A stretch of 64,000 nucleotides of DNA from positions 282,379 to 346,378 of the forward strand of contig NZ_KE384307.1 of the NCBI RefSeq assembly GCF_000425125.1, given 5' to 3'. This document shows positions 17,522-26,326 of the stretch, piece by piece. The DNA is from Paenibacillus taiwanensis DSM 18679. GTDB taxonomy: Bacteria; Bacillota; Bacilli; Paenibacillales; Paenibacillaceae. Position 1 is the stretch's first letter. Each line of letters begins with the position of its first letter. The notes beneath the pieces are model-generated. The model was not told the origin of the DNA. It did no database searches and saw only the letters and a program-made list of their open reading frames with translations. Position numbers and translations under genes: made by a program.

Positions 17522-18461
17522 TTGCATACTCGCCAGCGTGTATAACTACATCACTCAAGCGTATCCCCTTTCCTTTCAACTGGAGACGCTGCTCTTTAAC
17601 CCTGACTTCCTAAAGCTTCAGCATTTGTATACGAAGCTGCTGCTGTCTCATCCCTATGATGTGTCCAAACGATTTGTGACGGAGATCGGGGGGACGATTG
17701 AATTTCCGAATGTACGCGATGTAGCAGGCGCGGTGGCATATGCGGATACGCATTTGCAGCATACTGGCGTGCTGCCAATCGCTATTAATTTGAAGTATTC
17801 TGTGCTTGATCCCGCACCTTTTGATAATGATTTTTGGAATTTTCAAATGGTAGTGGAGCGGAGCGACGAGCAGCATTTTATCATGTTTGATATGTTTCAT
17901 GGGACAAAATATACCGTTAATATGCATCATTTCTCCAATATGATCGATACACCGTTTAACTATCGTAATGAAGGGGAATTCACGCCCTTTATGATCATCC
18001 ACATTCCTGATGTTGAGCATACTCGGCACTTGCTCTTGCAAACGAACATAACAGATCGTTTGCTGGGTGCGTTGCAGGCTTACTCACCCGCGCACAATCT
18101 GGCTGAGGGCTGCGCCTTTATCGAATATATTCGGAACGCTTTCTTGAAGGAGGAAGTAACCGATCTTCATGATGAGGTGTATCGAATTATGGGCTTTCAA
18201 ATTATTATTTCCAAGAGCAGAGAGCAATTGCTGAACAGCGCAGCAGCTATCGGCATTCCAATCACAGAGGAAGATCGTGAACTTGTGAAATGGTGGGAGA
18301 CGTTCAGGCTCCAACTTGCAATGACAATCAACAGGCGCGAGGCAGAAGGATACGAGCATTTACTCTGGATGTATCGCGATCTGAATCGTCATGAGACGCT
18401 TGTTGTTGAGCGATTGGAGCAGCAAATTGTGCTGATGCAGACAAAGGGGGCTGCACAGTGA
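17499..18461 (+). CDS. BtrH-like paralogue 2, catalytic His position lost
   Basis: 320 residues, overlapping paralogue 1 by 23 bp, with AGGAGG upstream. It keeps C9 (TYNCILASVYNYI) and D131 (IMFDMF), but the segment equal to WHIHIIV reads WNFQMVV, so Gln116 stands where the His should be. The block IDTPFNYRNEGEFTPFM is well conserved. It is either catalytically impaired, with a scaffold or acceptor-binding role, or uses a different mechanism. The ~150-residue C-terminal helical half is also shared with its neighbours. Confidence 0.55.
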   Translation: MKLVSTYNCILASVYNYITQAYPLSFQLETLLFNPDFLKLQHLYTKLLLSHPYDVSKRFVTEIGGTIEFPNVRDVAGAVAYADTHLQHTGVLPIAINLKYSVLDPAPFDNDFWNFQMVVERSDEQHFIMFDMFHGTKYTVNMHHFSNMIDTPFNYRNEGEFTPFMIIHIPDVEHTRHLLLQTNITDRLLGALQAYSPAHNLAEGCAFIEYIRNAFLKEEVTDLHDEVYRIMGFQIIISKSREQLLNSAAAIGIPITEEDRELVKWWETFRLQLAMTINRREAEGYEHLLWMYRDLNRHETLVVERLEQQIVLMQTKGAAQ

Positions 18462-19415
18462 ATGACACTCACACATGCTTATAATTGTGTGTCCGCAGCT
18501 GTGTATAACATGCTCGTTGTGAACTATAAATTCCGGTTTCCTTTTGAGCTGATGAGTATGTCCTCTTCCTTTTTTGAGCTGTTTGTTGATAAGGGACGGT
18601 TAAGCTGCGGTTCTCCCATTCATCGTGCTAACGATTTTCTGGTGCAATTCGGCACACGTATTTACTACCCCGATATGTTAGACGTGAACGGAGCAATCGC
18701 CTACGCGCAGCACTATTTAGACCGACGGGGCGTCCTGCCGCTATCGATTAATTTGAAATATGATACGGCATCACCCAAGACGTTTGACGATGATCACTGG
18801 CATTTTCATCTATTAGTGCGTAAGTCGGAACAAAATAAATTTATGATCTTTAATTTATTTAATGGCGATTATTATGAGGTTTGCGAAGCACACCTGGCCA
18901 AGCTGATCGATACCGCATTTAATTACCGCTATGCGCAGCAATTTACACCTTTTATGCAGTTGGAACTGGAAAATTATGAGCTGGCACAGGCTGTGCTTGG
19001 ACGTGACAATGACAGAGTTGACATGCTCCGACACGTGCTGAAACATTACCCGCTTGAATCCAATCTGGATGAGGGCCGTGACTATTTACAAGCGTTGACT
19101 GCGTATATTCATTCGGGTGAACGCCAGCTCCATTATGAGCATCAAGTGCTGGATTACCAGCGCATCGTGACGCGCAGCAGGGAGTTGGTTCGGAATTATC
19201 TCTGGTCCTGTGATGAGGGAGAGTCAAGTAATACCGCATTTCAGACTGTTGTGCAAGAATGGGATGCTTTCCGCAATAAATTGGCAATGGCTTTAATGCG
19301 GAGAAGCAGCACGGATATGGCTGCCTTGCAGGGGCATTACGAACAGTTGATTCAGTTGGAATACAACACGTTAAGCAATGTCATCACCCTAGTTGAGGCT
19401 GCAAAAACAAGATAA
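18462..19415 (+). CDS. BtrH-like paralogue 3, Asp replaced by Asn
   Basis: 317 residues, ATG immediately after the stop of paralogue 2, RBS AAAGGGGG. It keeps C9 (AYNCVSAAVYN) and H116 (WHFHLLVR), but the third triad position is Asn131 (IFNLF), as in papain-type Cys-His-Asn enzymes, so it may still be active. It shares IDTAFNYRYAQQFTPFMQ. Three consecutive diverged copies suggest a heteromeric complex or separate acylations at different positions. Confidence 0.55.
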   Translation: MTLTHAYNCVSAAVYNMLVVNYKFRFPFELMSMSSSFFELFVDKGRLSCGSPIHRANDFLVQFGTRIYYPDMLDVNGAIAYAQHYLDRRGVLPLSINLKYDTASPKTFDDDHWHFHLLVRKSEQNKFMIFNLFNGDYYEVCEAHLAKLIDTAFNYRYAQQFTPFMQLELENYELAQAVLGRDNDRVDMLRHVLKHYPLESNLDEGRDYLQALTAYIHSGERQLHYEHQVLDYQRIVTRSRELVRNYLWSCDEGESSNTAFQTVVQEWDAFRNKLAMALMRRSSTDMAALQGHYEQLIQLEYNTLSNVITLVEAAKTR

Positions 19416-19443
19416 GCATTTATACACGAAGGGAGCGCTTCTA

Positions 19444-20418
19444 TTGCCAGTCATTCAAGTGGACAACTTGTTTAAAAAATACGATAAAGCACCGTTTCCG
19501 GCGGTTCGCAATCTGTCTTTTCAGGTGGAGCAAGGGGAAATATTTGGTCTGCTCGGCCCAAACGGCGCAGGAAAAAGTACGACCTTTAAAATGTTGACCA
19601 CGCTGCTCGAACCGACGGAAGGTTCCATACTTATTTTAAATCGGGATACGATGACTTCACAGAAAGCGATTCGAGAGCATATCGGTTATGTTTCTCAGAT
19701 TGGTGGACACGATCATCAATTAACAGCGTATGAGAACTTGCGTTGGATCAGCAAGCTGTATCACATCCCACGCAAGCAAATGAACGACAGAATTATGGAA
19801 GTGCTGGACTATGTCCATCTACTGGAAGTGAAGGATAACTTGCTAATGACCTTCTCGGGAGGGATGAGACGGCGTTTTGAGATCGCGACAGCTTTGCTGC
19901 ATCATCCGAAAATATTGTTTCTGGATGAGCCTTCCTCCGGCTTGGACGTAGAGCATCGTTATCAATTGTGGCATGTGCTGGAGCGGCTCAAAAGGGAGCA
20001 GAACATGACTGTATTTCTAACTACGCATTACTTGGAGGAAGCCGATCGCCTATGCGACCGAGTCATGATTATTCAAGAAGGCCAATGTGTATGTCTAGGT
20101 GAGCCTGAACAGCTCAAGCAAGAAGTAGGCGGCGACCAAATTTATATTACAGTGGCAGAACATTCGTCAGTGATTACGGAAGAAGAACTGCACAGTAAAC
20201 TGCTGGAGGCGCATGAGCAGCTGGTTATAAAACGAATTCAACTAAATGAGGCCTGTACGGAGCTGCGTTTCTGGGTTGATCAGGGTCACCGTCAGGTTAC
20301 GCCGATTCTCGATTTGTTAAGCCATTATGACGTACAGATCACCTCGGTACGTGTCACGCAGCCGACGTTGGATGACGTTATGCTGCAATATACACAAAGG
20401 AGTATTCAATATGCTTAA
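19444..20418 (+). CDS. ABC transporter ATPase (DrrA-like drug/natural product exporter)
   Basis: 324 residues from the TTG at 19444, preferred over an upstream TTG inside the previous gene because GGGAG lies at 19431-19435. Walker A (GPNGAGKST), signature FSGGMRRRFEIA, Walker B ILFLDEPSSGLD and the switch His (LTTHYLEE) are all intact. The C-terminal ~90 residues match the DrrA-type extension ending in QPTLDDVML. It pairs with the ABC-2 permease that overlaps it by 8 bp. Likely role: export of, and self-protection against, the cluster product. Confidence 0.92.
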   Translation: MPVIQVDNLFKKYDKAPFPAVRNLSFQVEQGEIFGLLGPNGAGKSTTFKMLTTLLEPTEGSILILNRDTMTSQKAIREHIGYVSQIGGHDHQLTAYENLRWISKLYHIPRKQMNDRIMEVLDYVHLLEVKDNLLMTFSGGMRRRFEIATALLHHPKILFLDEPSSGLDVEHRYQLWHVLERLKREQNMTVFLTTHYLEEADRLCDRVMIIQEGQCVCLGEPEQLKQEVGGDQIYITVAEHSSVITEEELHSKLLEAHEQLVIKRIQLNEACTELRFWVDQGHRQVTPILDLLSHYDVQITSVRVTQPTLDDVMLQYTQRSIQYA

Positions 20419-21208
20419 TTGGAAATGGCTTTGGTTTGATTTTAGCGGCATCTTTTGGCGGAGCCATGCTCAATTGGTCAAGCTGCCGATATACTTGCTG
20501 ACCAGCATTGCGACACCTTTAATCTGGCTCTTGCTGTTCAGCCAAATTTTTCAGCCTGTCATTCATACCGGACAGTTTAGTGAGTTTGGGGACAATTATT
20601 TGTTGTTTTTTGCACCAGGCGTTGTGGTTATGACCACTTTGTTTGGCGCAGGGTGGTCGGGTATGGGAGTGCTGGCTGATATCTCGACAGGTGTCATTGA
20701 GAAAATTATTTCGACGCCGTCGAACCGTTCAGCCGTTATTTTAGGCAAACTTTCTCATCAGGCTATGGTTATTATTATGCAAGCCGTTATTGTAATGGTC
20801 ATTGCGATATTGATGGGCGCGCAAGGAAGCTTAAATATCGGTACAGCGCTAGGCATTGCTGGATTCGGTTATTTAATGTCGATTGGTATTGCGGCCATCT
20901 CGTATGGTGTTGCACTGCTAGTGCGCCATACGGACAGTATGATGGTCGTCGTAAATTTATCGCTAATGCCGATGCAGTTTTTATCCAGTACGATGATGCC
21001 GATGAGCTCTTTGCCAAAATGGATTCAAGTGGTGTCCTATTTTAATCCGGTTGATTGGTATGTCGTTGTTGTCCGTACGTTATGGCTGAAAGGATGGGAA
21101 TGGGACATTTTGCTTCGACCAGGCTTATGTATATTCGGTTTATCGATTGCAGGTATGATCTTCTGCTCGTATGTGTTTAATCGGGCGTTAAGCGGAGATT
21201 GGAGGTAG
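20411..21208 (+). CDS. ABC-2 type permease (DrrB-like)
   Basis: 265 residues from the ATG at 20411, with AAAGGAG just upstream; longer starts would lie inside the ATPase. About six membrane segments are visible. A conserved ABC-2 stretch lies in the middle (GVIEKIISTPSNRSAVILGK), and LMPMQFLSSTMMPMSSLPKW precedes the last helices. It is the membrane partner of the DrrA-like ATPase. It is followed 5 bp later by the cyclitol synthase gene. Confidence 0.9.
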   Translation: MLNWKWLWFDFSGIFWRSHAQLVKLPIYLLTSIATPLIWLLLFSQIFQPVIHTGQFSEFGDNYLLFFAPGVVVMTTLFGAGWSGMGVLADISTGVIEKIISTPSNRSAVILGKLSHQAMVIIMQAVIVMVIAILMGAQGSLNIGTALGIAGFGYLMSIGIAAISYGVALLVRHTDSMMVVVNLSLMPMQFLSSTMMPMSSLPKWIQVVSYFNPVDWYVVVVRTLWLKGWEWDILLRPGLCIFGLSIAGMIFCSYVFNRALSGDWR

Positions 21209-21213
21209 CTGAT

Positions 21214-22353
21214 ATGACACATAAAGTGCGAACGATCCAATTTGGTTCATATCAATATGACTTTTGGTATGGCAAGCATGTGATTTCACAGCTGTCCTCA
21301 TGGTTTGCGAAACAGGACACGATGCCAAGCAGCTTTGTTCTAATTGCAGATACAGGCATACCGCCGCGTATATTGGAAGAAACCAGCATGGAGTTGGGGC
21401 GGGTCGGGAATGTGCATGTGCTCAGATTTGAGCCTGGCGAGGAGCACAAAAATTTGGCGACCGTCGCGCAGTTGTGCGAGCAAGTGATAGGCCTTGGCGC
21501 AGATCGGCGCACCGTTATGGTGGCGGTTGGTGGTGGTGTTACCGGGAATATCGCGGGCATGGTAGCGGGGATGTTGTTCCGCGGCTTGCCGTTAATTCAT
21601 GTGCCAACAACGTTAATGGCCGCGTCTGATTCGGTGCTGTCTTTAAAACAGGCTGTCAATTTGTCTAGCGGCAAAAATCTAGTCGGTTTTTATTACGCAC
21701 CGCGCATTGTATGTGTAGAACTGGGCTACATTACAAGCTTGCCTGTCCGCGAAATACGAGCGGGTCTGTGTGAAGTAGTCAAAAACATATTAACGATTGC
21801 GCCAGAGGAGAGCGAACGGTTTAAGGCTATCTTTCGGTCAGACCATCACTATCATACAAGCGAGTTAGGGGACATTATCGATTTTTGTATTCGGGCTAAA
21901 AGTACCGTGATGCGCGAAGATCCGTTTGAGAAAAAAAGCGGTCTTATTTTGGAGTATGGGCATACGATCGGGCATGCGCTGGAACTAGCTTCGAAGGGGC
22001 AATACAATCACGGTGAAAGTGTTGCCTTTGGCATGCTGTGTGCGGCCCGAATTGCAGAGAAGTTGGGACTGCTAAGTCGAGAGGCGGTTAATCTGCACTA
22101 CGAGCTGTTAAATCAGATTGGTGCTTGGATTCAGCCAAGTCAGGAACTGCTGCCTGCTATTGAGCACATTTTACATTCCGACAACAAGCGGGGCTATCGT
22201 CAGAATCGCACTGGTTATACGGGCATGGTGCTGTTGCAAGGACTAGGTCAACCAGCAATGCAGCACGAATCCTACATTACGTTAGTACCAAATGAGCTTA
22301 TTCATGAAGTTATGCAAGAACAAATTCGATTGAAGCAAAGTGTGGTGAGTTGA
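21214..22353 (+). CDS. 2-deoxy-scyllo-inosose synthase (BtrC-like, dehydroquinate-synthase fold)
   Basis: 379 residues from ATG 21214 (GGAGG at 21201-21205). The NAD-binding block AVGGGVTGNIAGMVAGM (from about 104), the following HVPTTLMAASDSVLSLKQA and SSGKNLVGFYYAPR closely follow what I recall of BtrC of butirosin biosynthesis. Expected zinc ligands are E197 (GLCEVVKN), H250 (EYGHTIGH) and H266 (NHGESVAF). The enzyme converts glucose-6-phosphate to 2-deoxy-scyllo-inosose, the committed step to 2-deoxystreptamine aminoglycosides. A housekeeping AroB is less likely because the context is aminocyclitol-specific and the SLKQAVNLSSGKN segment is DOI-synthase-like. Related C7-cyclitol synthases remain a minor alternative. 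Confidence 0.88.
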   Translation: MTHKVRTIQFGSYQYDFWYGKHVISQLSSWFAKQDTMPSSFVLIADTGIPPRILEETSMELGRVGNVHVLRFEPGEEHKNLATVAQLCEQVIGLGADRRTVMVAVGGGVTGNIAGMVAGMLFRGLPLIHVPTTLMAASDSVLSLKQAVNLSSGKNLVGFYYAPRIVCVELGYITSLPVREIRAGLCEVVKNILTIAPEESERFKAIFRSDHHYHTSELGDIIDFCIRAKSTVMREDPFEKKSGLILEYGHTIGHALELASKGQYNHGESVAFGMLCAARIAEKLGLLSREAVNLHYELLNQIGAWIQPSQELLPAIEHILHSDNKRGYRQNRTGYTGMVLLQGLGQPAMQHESYITLVPNELIHEVMQEQIRLKQSVVS

Positions 22354-22354
22354 C

Positions 22355-23641
22355 ATGGTGGCACCTATTCGAACCAAAAGCTGGCCAACCTGGCCAATGG
22401 CAGACGAGGCTACTCGGCAAGAACTGCTCGATGTGCTTGACGGCGGCAGGTGGGCGATCAGCGGTGCTTATATGGGCAGGGAGTCGAAGGAGCAGCAGTT
22501 TGCCGCTGCCTTCGCCCAATACAATCGTATTGAGCATTGTCTGACGCTGGATCACGGTACTTCTGCCCTAATTGCTGCCTTGGAGGCGCTTGAGATCGGT
22601 TATGGGGATGAAGTGATCGTGCCTGGCTTGACCTGGATTGCCCCTGCTGTTGCTGTTTTATCGGTTAATGCAATTCCGATTATCGTTGACATTGAAGCAG
22701 ACACATTTTGTATGAGTCCTGATAGGGTGCGCGAAGCCATTACTCCGCGGACAAAGGCGATTCTTCCTATTCATATGTATGGCAGCATGGTAGACATGGA
22801 CGCGATTATGGAGATCGCTGCCCAATACAATCTGTATGTGATTGAAGACTGCGCTCACAGTCATGGGTCCATCTGGCGCGGCCAACGGGCAGGCACGATC
22901 GGCGATATAGGCGCATTCTCGATGCAGCAGGGCAAGGTGCTAACCTGCGGCGAAGGGGGTGCGGCCATTACGAAGGACGCAAAAATATTAGCCAAGATGG
23001 AGGCGTCCGCTTGGAACGCACGGACCAAGCTGCCGGATGCAGAGCTGAGGCTTGGGGCGATGCAGTTAAGCGAGACAGGCGGCCGCTTTGGCACTAACCG
23101 CTGCTTGTCGGAGTTTCAAGCTGCGATTTTGCTGGCGCAGCTTCGCAAGCTCGATGACCACCACGATATCCGCGCAAGTAATGTGCGTTATCTTCATGCA
23201 CATTTGCGTGAGATTCCAGGTGTGCTCACGATGCGCACACAGCCACAAGTTGATCGACAATCCTATTATGGATTTGTCGTAAAAATCGAGGCTGATGTCT
23301 TCGGCAGCACAGCCAGCCAGACGATTCTCAACTTGCAGCACATGCTTGGCTTAGGCGCTTACTATTTGCATGAACCTTATATTCCGCTGCATCGTAATCC
23401 GCTCTACAAGCCACATCCCACGCGGCACAAGTTGGGAGAGCCCTACACGAGCGCACTGTGCACAGAGCGCTTTAGGCTTCCGCAATGTGATGCGGCTTAC
23501 GATTGTGGCATCGTATTTCATCATGCTGTGCTGCTTGGAGATACAGAGGACATGGAGCACATTGTAGAGGCGTTTCGTGTGCTGTACCGATATGGGAAGG
23601 AAGGCCTATTAACCGACAAGTGTATTCATAGTTTACAATAG
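22355..23641 (+). CDS. L-glutamine:(2-deoxy-)scyllo-inosose aminotransferase (BtrR/StsC-like, DegT family)
   Basis: 428 residues, one base after the cyclitol synthase stop. It is a PLP-dependent DegT/DnrJ/EryC1/StrS aminotransferase: catalytic Lys194 in SMQQGKVLTCGEGG, PLP-ring Asp165 in VIEDCAHSHG. The N-terminal SWPTWPMAD and RWAISGAYMGRESKEQQFA are characteristic of inosose aminotransferases. Predicted reaction: transamination of 2-deoxy-scyllo-inosose to 2-deoxy-scyllo-inosamine. In butirosin the same enzyme also does the second transamination after a dehydrogenase. No such dehydrogenase is visible here. Last gene of the cluster. Confidence 0.88.
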   Translation: MVAPIRTKSWPTWPMADEATRQELLDVLDGGRWAISGAYMGRESKEQQFAAAFAQYNRIEHCLTLDHGTSALIAALEALEIGYGDEVIVPGLTWIAPAVAVLSVNAIPIIVDIEADTFCMSPDRVREAITPRTKAILPIHMYGSMVDMDAIMEIAAQYNLYVIEDCAHSHGSIWRGQRAGTIGDIGAFSMQQGKVLTCGEGGAAITKDAKILAKMEASAWNARTKLPDAELRLGAMQLSETGGRFGTNRCLSEFQAAILLAQLRKLDDHHDIRASNVRYLHAHLREIPGVLTMRTQPQVDRQSYYGFVVKIEADVFGSTASQTILNLQHMLGLGAYYLHEPYIPLHRNPLYKPHPTRHKLGEPYTSALCTERFRLPQCDAAYDCGIVFHHAVLLGDTEDMEHIVEAFRVLYRYGKEGLLTDKCIHSLQ

Positions 23642-23917
23642 ATTCATATGATCATAAGCTGTAATGTTTCTTGATTACAGCAGGAGGGGGATGGTATGGC
23701 ATGGACAGAATCAGCTTAAATTGGCTATTGTGTACCGTCAACCCATCCCTTTCTTATGAACATGAAGCTAATACGTAAAAAACTGACAAGCAGTGAAATC
23801 AGCTCACGAAAGGGTGTGAAGTATAATCGGTCATCTCATGCGTTATGGCATAACGAATAAGTGGAAAAGGTAGTGAGAAAAGCAATTTTCTTCTTATCAT
23901 AAGGAGGTCGTTTTTCT
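23642..23917. other. Leader region of the two-component system
   Basis: CTGTAAT/ATTACAG hairpin at about 23660-23680 without a T tract. A strong AGGAGGGGG (23682-23690) precedes only micro-ORFs (22 codons from 23691, 7 codons from 23696). A TATAAT lies at 23822-23827 with no good -35 box. A tiny leader peptide is possible but unproven. Confidence 0.3.
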
Positions 23918-24496
23918 ATGAATAAAATTAAAGTGTTGTTGGTAGAAGACGATCCGTTCTGGATAAAGCATATCGTTTATGACCTCAATCAGGAAGTGGA
24001 CATCGTGGTTGCCTCGACAGCATGTACGAAGGAGGAGGCAGTTGACGCAGCACTTCATGCTGATATCGATGTGGTTCTGATGGATGTGGAACTGAATCCG
24101 AATCAACGTGACGGCCTATATGCCACGCAGGAAATTACGACTCGGACGGACTGTAAGGTCATTATGATGACCTCTTATCAGGAGCGCAGCATCATTATGG
24201 ATGCTTTTGATATGGGAGCTGTTAATTACGTGACTAAGGAGCATTATTCAGATATTGTGGATGCGATTCGTGCTGCGCATGCTGGCCATTCGTCGATACA
24301 TGGCTGCTGTGCAGACGTACTGTTGGTGGAATGGAGATTACGATGTTTGTCGCGGTCGGAGCGGGAAGTATATGATTTGAAAGAGCAAGGATTCAAGAGC
24401 CATCAGATCGCCTCTATGCTTCATAAGTCGTTGGACACAGTGAAAAGCCAGATCAAAAGTATCGGCAGAAAAAGAACAAAGACATTGAGTGATTAG
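23918..24496 (+). CDS. NarL/LuxR-family response regulator
   Basis: 192 residues, start preceded by AAGGAGG. Receiver domain with acidic pocket VEDDP (D11, D12), phospho-acceptor D56 in VVLMDVELN and Lys in NYVTKEH. The C-terminal helix-turn-helix (about 140-190) has the GerE-like pattern LSRSEREVYDLKEQGFKSHQ. It is transcribed toward a sensor kinase 3 bp downstream, and directly follows the aminocyclitol cluster, so it may be its pathway regulator. Confidence 0.88.
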   Translation: MNKIKVLLVEDDPFWIKHIVYDLNQEVDIVVASTACTKEEAVDAALHADIDVVLMDVELNPNQRDGLYATQEITTRTDCKVIMMTSYQERSIIMDAFDMGAVNYVTKEHYSDIVDAIRAAHAGHSSIHGCCADVLLVEWRLRCLSRSEREVYDLKEQGFKSHQIASMLHKSLDTVKSQIKSIGRKRTKTLSD

Positions 24497-24499
24497 AAA

Positions 24500-26061
24500 T
24501 TGGTCAAAATCGCCGCAAAACGAGCAATTCTGTTGACAGTTATTTTTCTTTTCCTGCTGCCGCTTCTTTTATTTCGGGGTGTTTCTCCATATGAGAACTT
24601 TCCTTATGAGAACTTTCATTGGATGAGCACTGATCACTCGGCAATTAGCACACAGGCTTTCCTTCGGCAAGATCTGAGCAAATTTGGCTTGGCGGTTATT
24701 TACGTAAGTTTAGCTGTTTTTTTTTATTTGTATTTAAGCAAACGAGGAAGCAGTATGTGTATTTGTATTTTATGATATTGTTATGTGGGCTTGCTAATTA
24801 TATGATCGCTATGACAGGCATTAAATGGTCGTTTAGCAGCTTTTTTATCGTCTGGTTCAGCTTGAAACCGTTTCCGATTTTACTCAATATGATGGGGATA
24901 CCCGTCGTCTTTTTTTTATTCGTGGATCAAATGTTCGATCGGTCTGTGCTGCGATGTAAAGGTTGGCTCTGGCGGGCATATGCAGTCTGTGGCACCGCAC
25001 TGCTGCTTTTGTACGTTATTGACCTCATTCGATTGCCCCTTGTCATATTTATATTTGTTACGAGCGTGCTGATCGGTTTAAGTTATGTGTTAAGCTGTAG
25101 CTTGGCTGAATTTACACGATTAACTAAGGACGGGAAATGGTTTGTTGCAGGGCTATGTATGATGTTTATAGGCAGTATGCATGATACGCTGGTGCTTGTA
25201 CAAATTATTCGACAGGGAACCCTGATATCGCATTGGGGAACGGCCGGACTAATCTTTAGTGTACTTGTCATTTTTGGTCGACAATGGATGGAGAGAGGGG
25301 TGAAGGAGGTGAATTTGAAAGGCTGTATGACCATCGGCCCAAAGGAAGCTTCCACCGCTTTATCGGTTACGTCCATCGTTAATCATTCTATTAAGAACGA
25401 GATGAACAAAATTCAATATTTAGCTGATCAATTAAAGAAAGCGCTAGGCGATCTTCCTTATGGTACGGCATCACAATCCGTTGACGAGCTGTATCGAATC
25501 ACCAACCATGTTCAGGAAATGGTAAACAAAATACGCCAATTCAGCGCTGACATCGTATTACACGAGGAAGCTATTGAAATGGATATGCTGGTTGATGAAG
25601 CCTTATTATTAATTCAGCCTTACGCAGAGCAGCATCGTGTTCAGATGGTGAAAAGCACAGATTTGCATCAACAAAAGCTGATCGTGCGCTGTGATTCCGT
25701 TTACGTAAAAGATTGTATGGTCAACTTGTGTTTTAATGCAATAGAAGCTATGAAACCTGATATGGGGCTGCTCCAAGTCCGTATTGCTGCCTATAAGAAG
25801 GGCGCAATGATCGAATTTCGTGATAATGGAACCGGCATCTTGCCTACAGAGCTCGCACGTATTCAAGAACCCTTCTATACAACAAAAAAGAAATCTACCC
25901 ATTTTGGGCTCGGTCTAAGTTACTGTCAGCAGGTGATGGCGAAACATGATGGGCAGCTGAAGGTGGAAAGTCAGTATGGTGTAGGGACAAGTGTGGCCCT
26001 TTATTTTCCTAAGTCACGCACACGACTCGTTCATTTGAATTATGAAAGATCCGAACGATAA
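24500..26061 (+). pseudogene. Sensor histidine kinase interrupted by a frameshift in a T9 tract
   Basis: The first frame (24500-24775, TTG start) encodes a membrane segment, an external loop and the beginning of a second membrane segment. The second frame (24757-26061) encodes more membrane segments and a kinase core: H-box region SIVNHSIKNEMNKI, N-box CFNAIEAM, G-boxes FRDNGTGI and HFGLGLSYC. Reading passes smoothly between them at the T9 run (24717-24725), giving AVFFLFVFKQTRKQYVY if one T is gained. The gene could be inactivated, phase-variable, or a sequencing artefact. The second part may also be translated alone from ATG 24757. Partner of the response regulator. Confidence 0.75.
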
Positions 26062-26170
26062 AAGTAATAACGCTAATCATTTTAAATGATAAAAAAGGCT
26101 AGGAGGATAAAGGGACTAGGGGGGCCAGTGCACAAATAAACTGTATAGTTTGGCATCAAATTGAACGGAT

Positions 26171-26205
26171 AAGAGCTGCTGCATATAAAGCGGCTTTTAT
26201 TTTTG
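26171..26205 (+). terminator. Rho-independent terminator after the two-component genes
   Basis: AGCTGCT at 26174-26180 pairs with AGCGGCT at 26189-26195 (one mismatch-type pair), followed by TTTATTTTTG. Confidence 0.6.
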
Positions 26206-26241
26206 TCTGGCGACGGCTGCCTCATACGTTCGATGTTAAGA

Positions 26242-26270
26242 TTGACAGCTTTGTGGAGAAGTAGTAAATT
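26242..26270 (+). promoter_or_regulatory. Sigma-A promoter candidate for the ROK regulator
   Basis: TTGACA at 26242-26247 and TAAATT at 26265-26270 are separated by 17 bp. A palindrome downstream suggests control near the start site. Confidence 0.45.
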
Positions 26271-26286
26271 TAGTTTTGAACTTATT

Positions 26287-26309
26287 AAAATACTTTTAAA
26301 AAGTGTTTT
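26287..26309 (+). promoter_or_regulatory. Palindromic operator candidate, probably ROK autoregulatory site
   Basis: AAAATACTTT (26287-26296) and AAAGTGTTTT (26300-26309) form a near-perfect inverted repeat with one mismatch, between the likely transcription start and the GTG start of the ROK regulator. Confidence 0.5.
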
Positions 26310-26326
26310 ATAAATTGAGGTGTAAG

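Noticed and set aside
21214..22353. Housekeeping 3-dehydroquinate synthase (AroB)
   Set aside because: The context is an inosose aminotransferase and glycosyltransferases, and the sequence follows BtrC-type motifs (SLKQAVNLSSGKN) rather than AroB.
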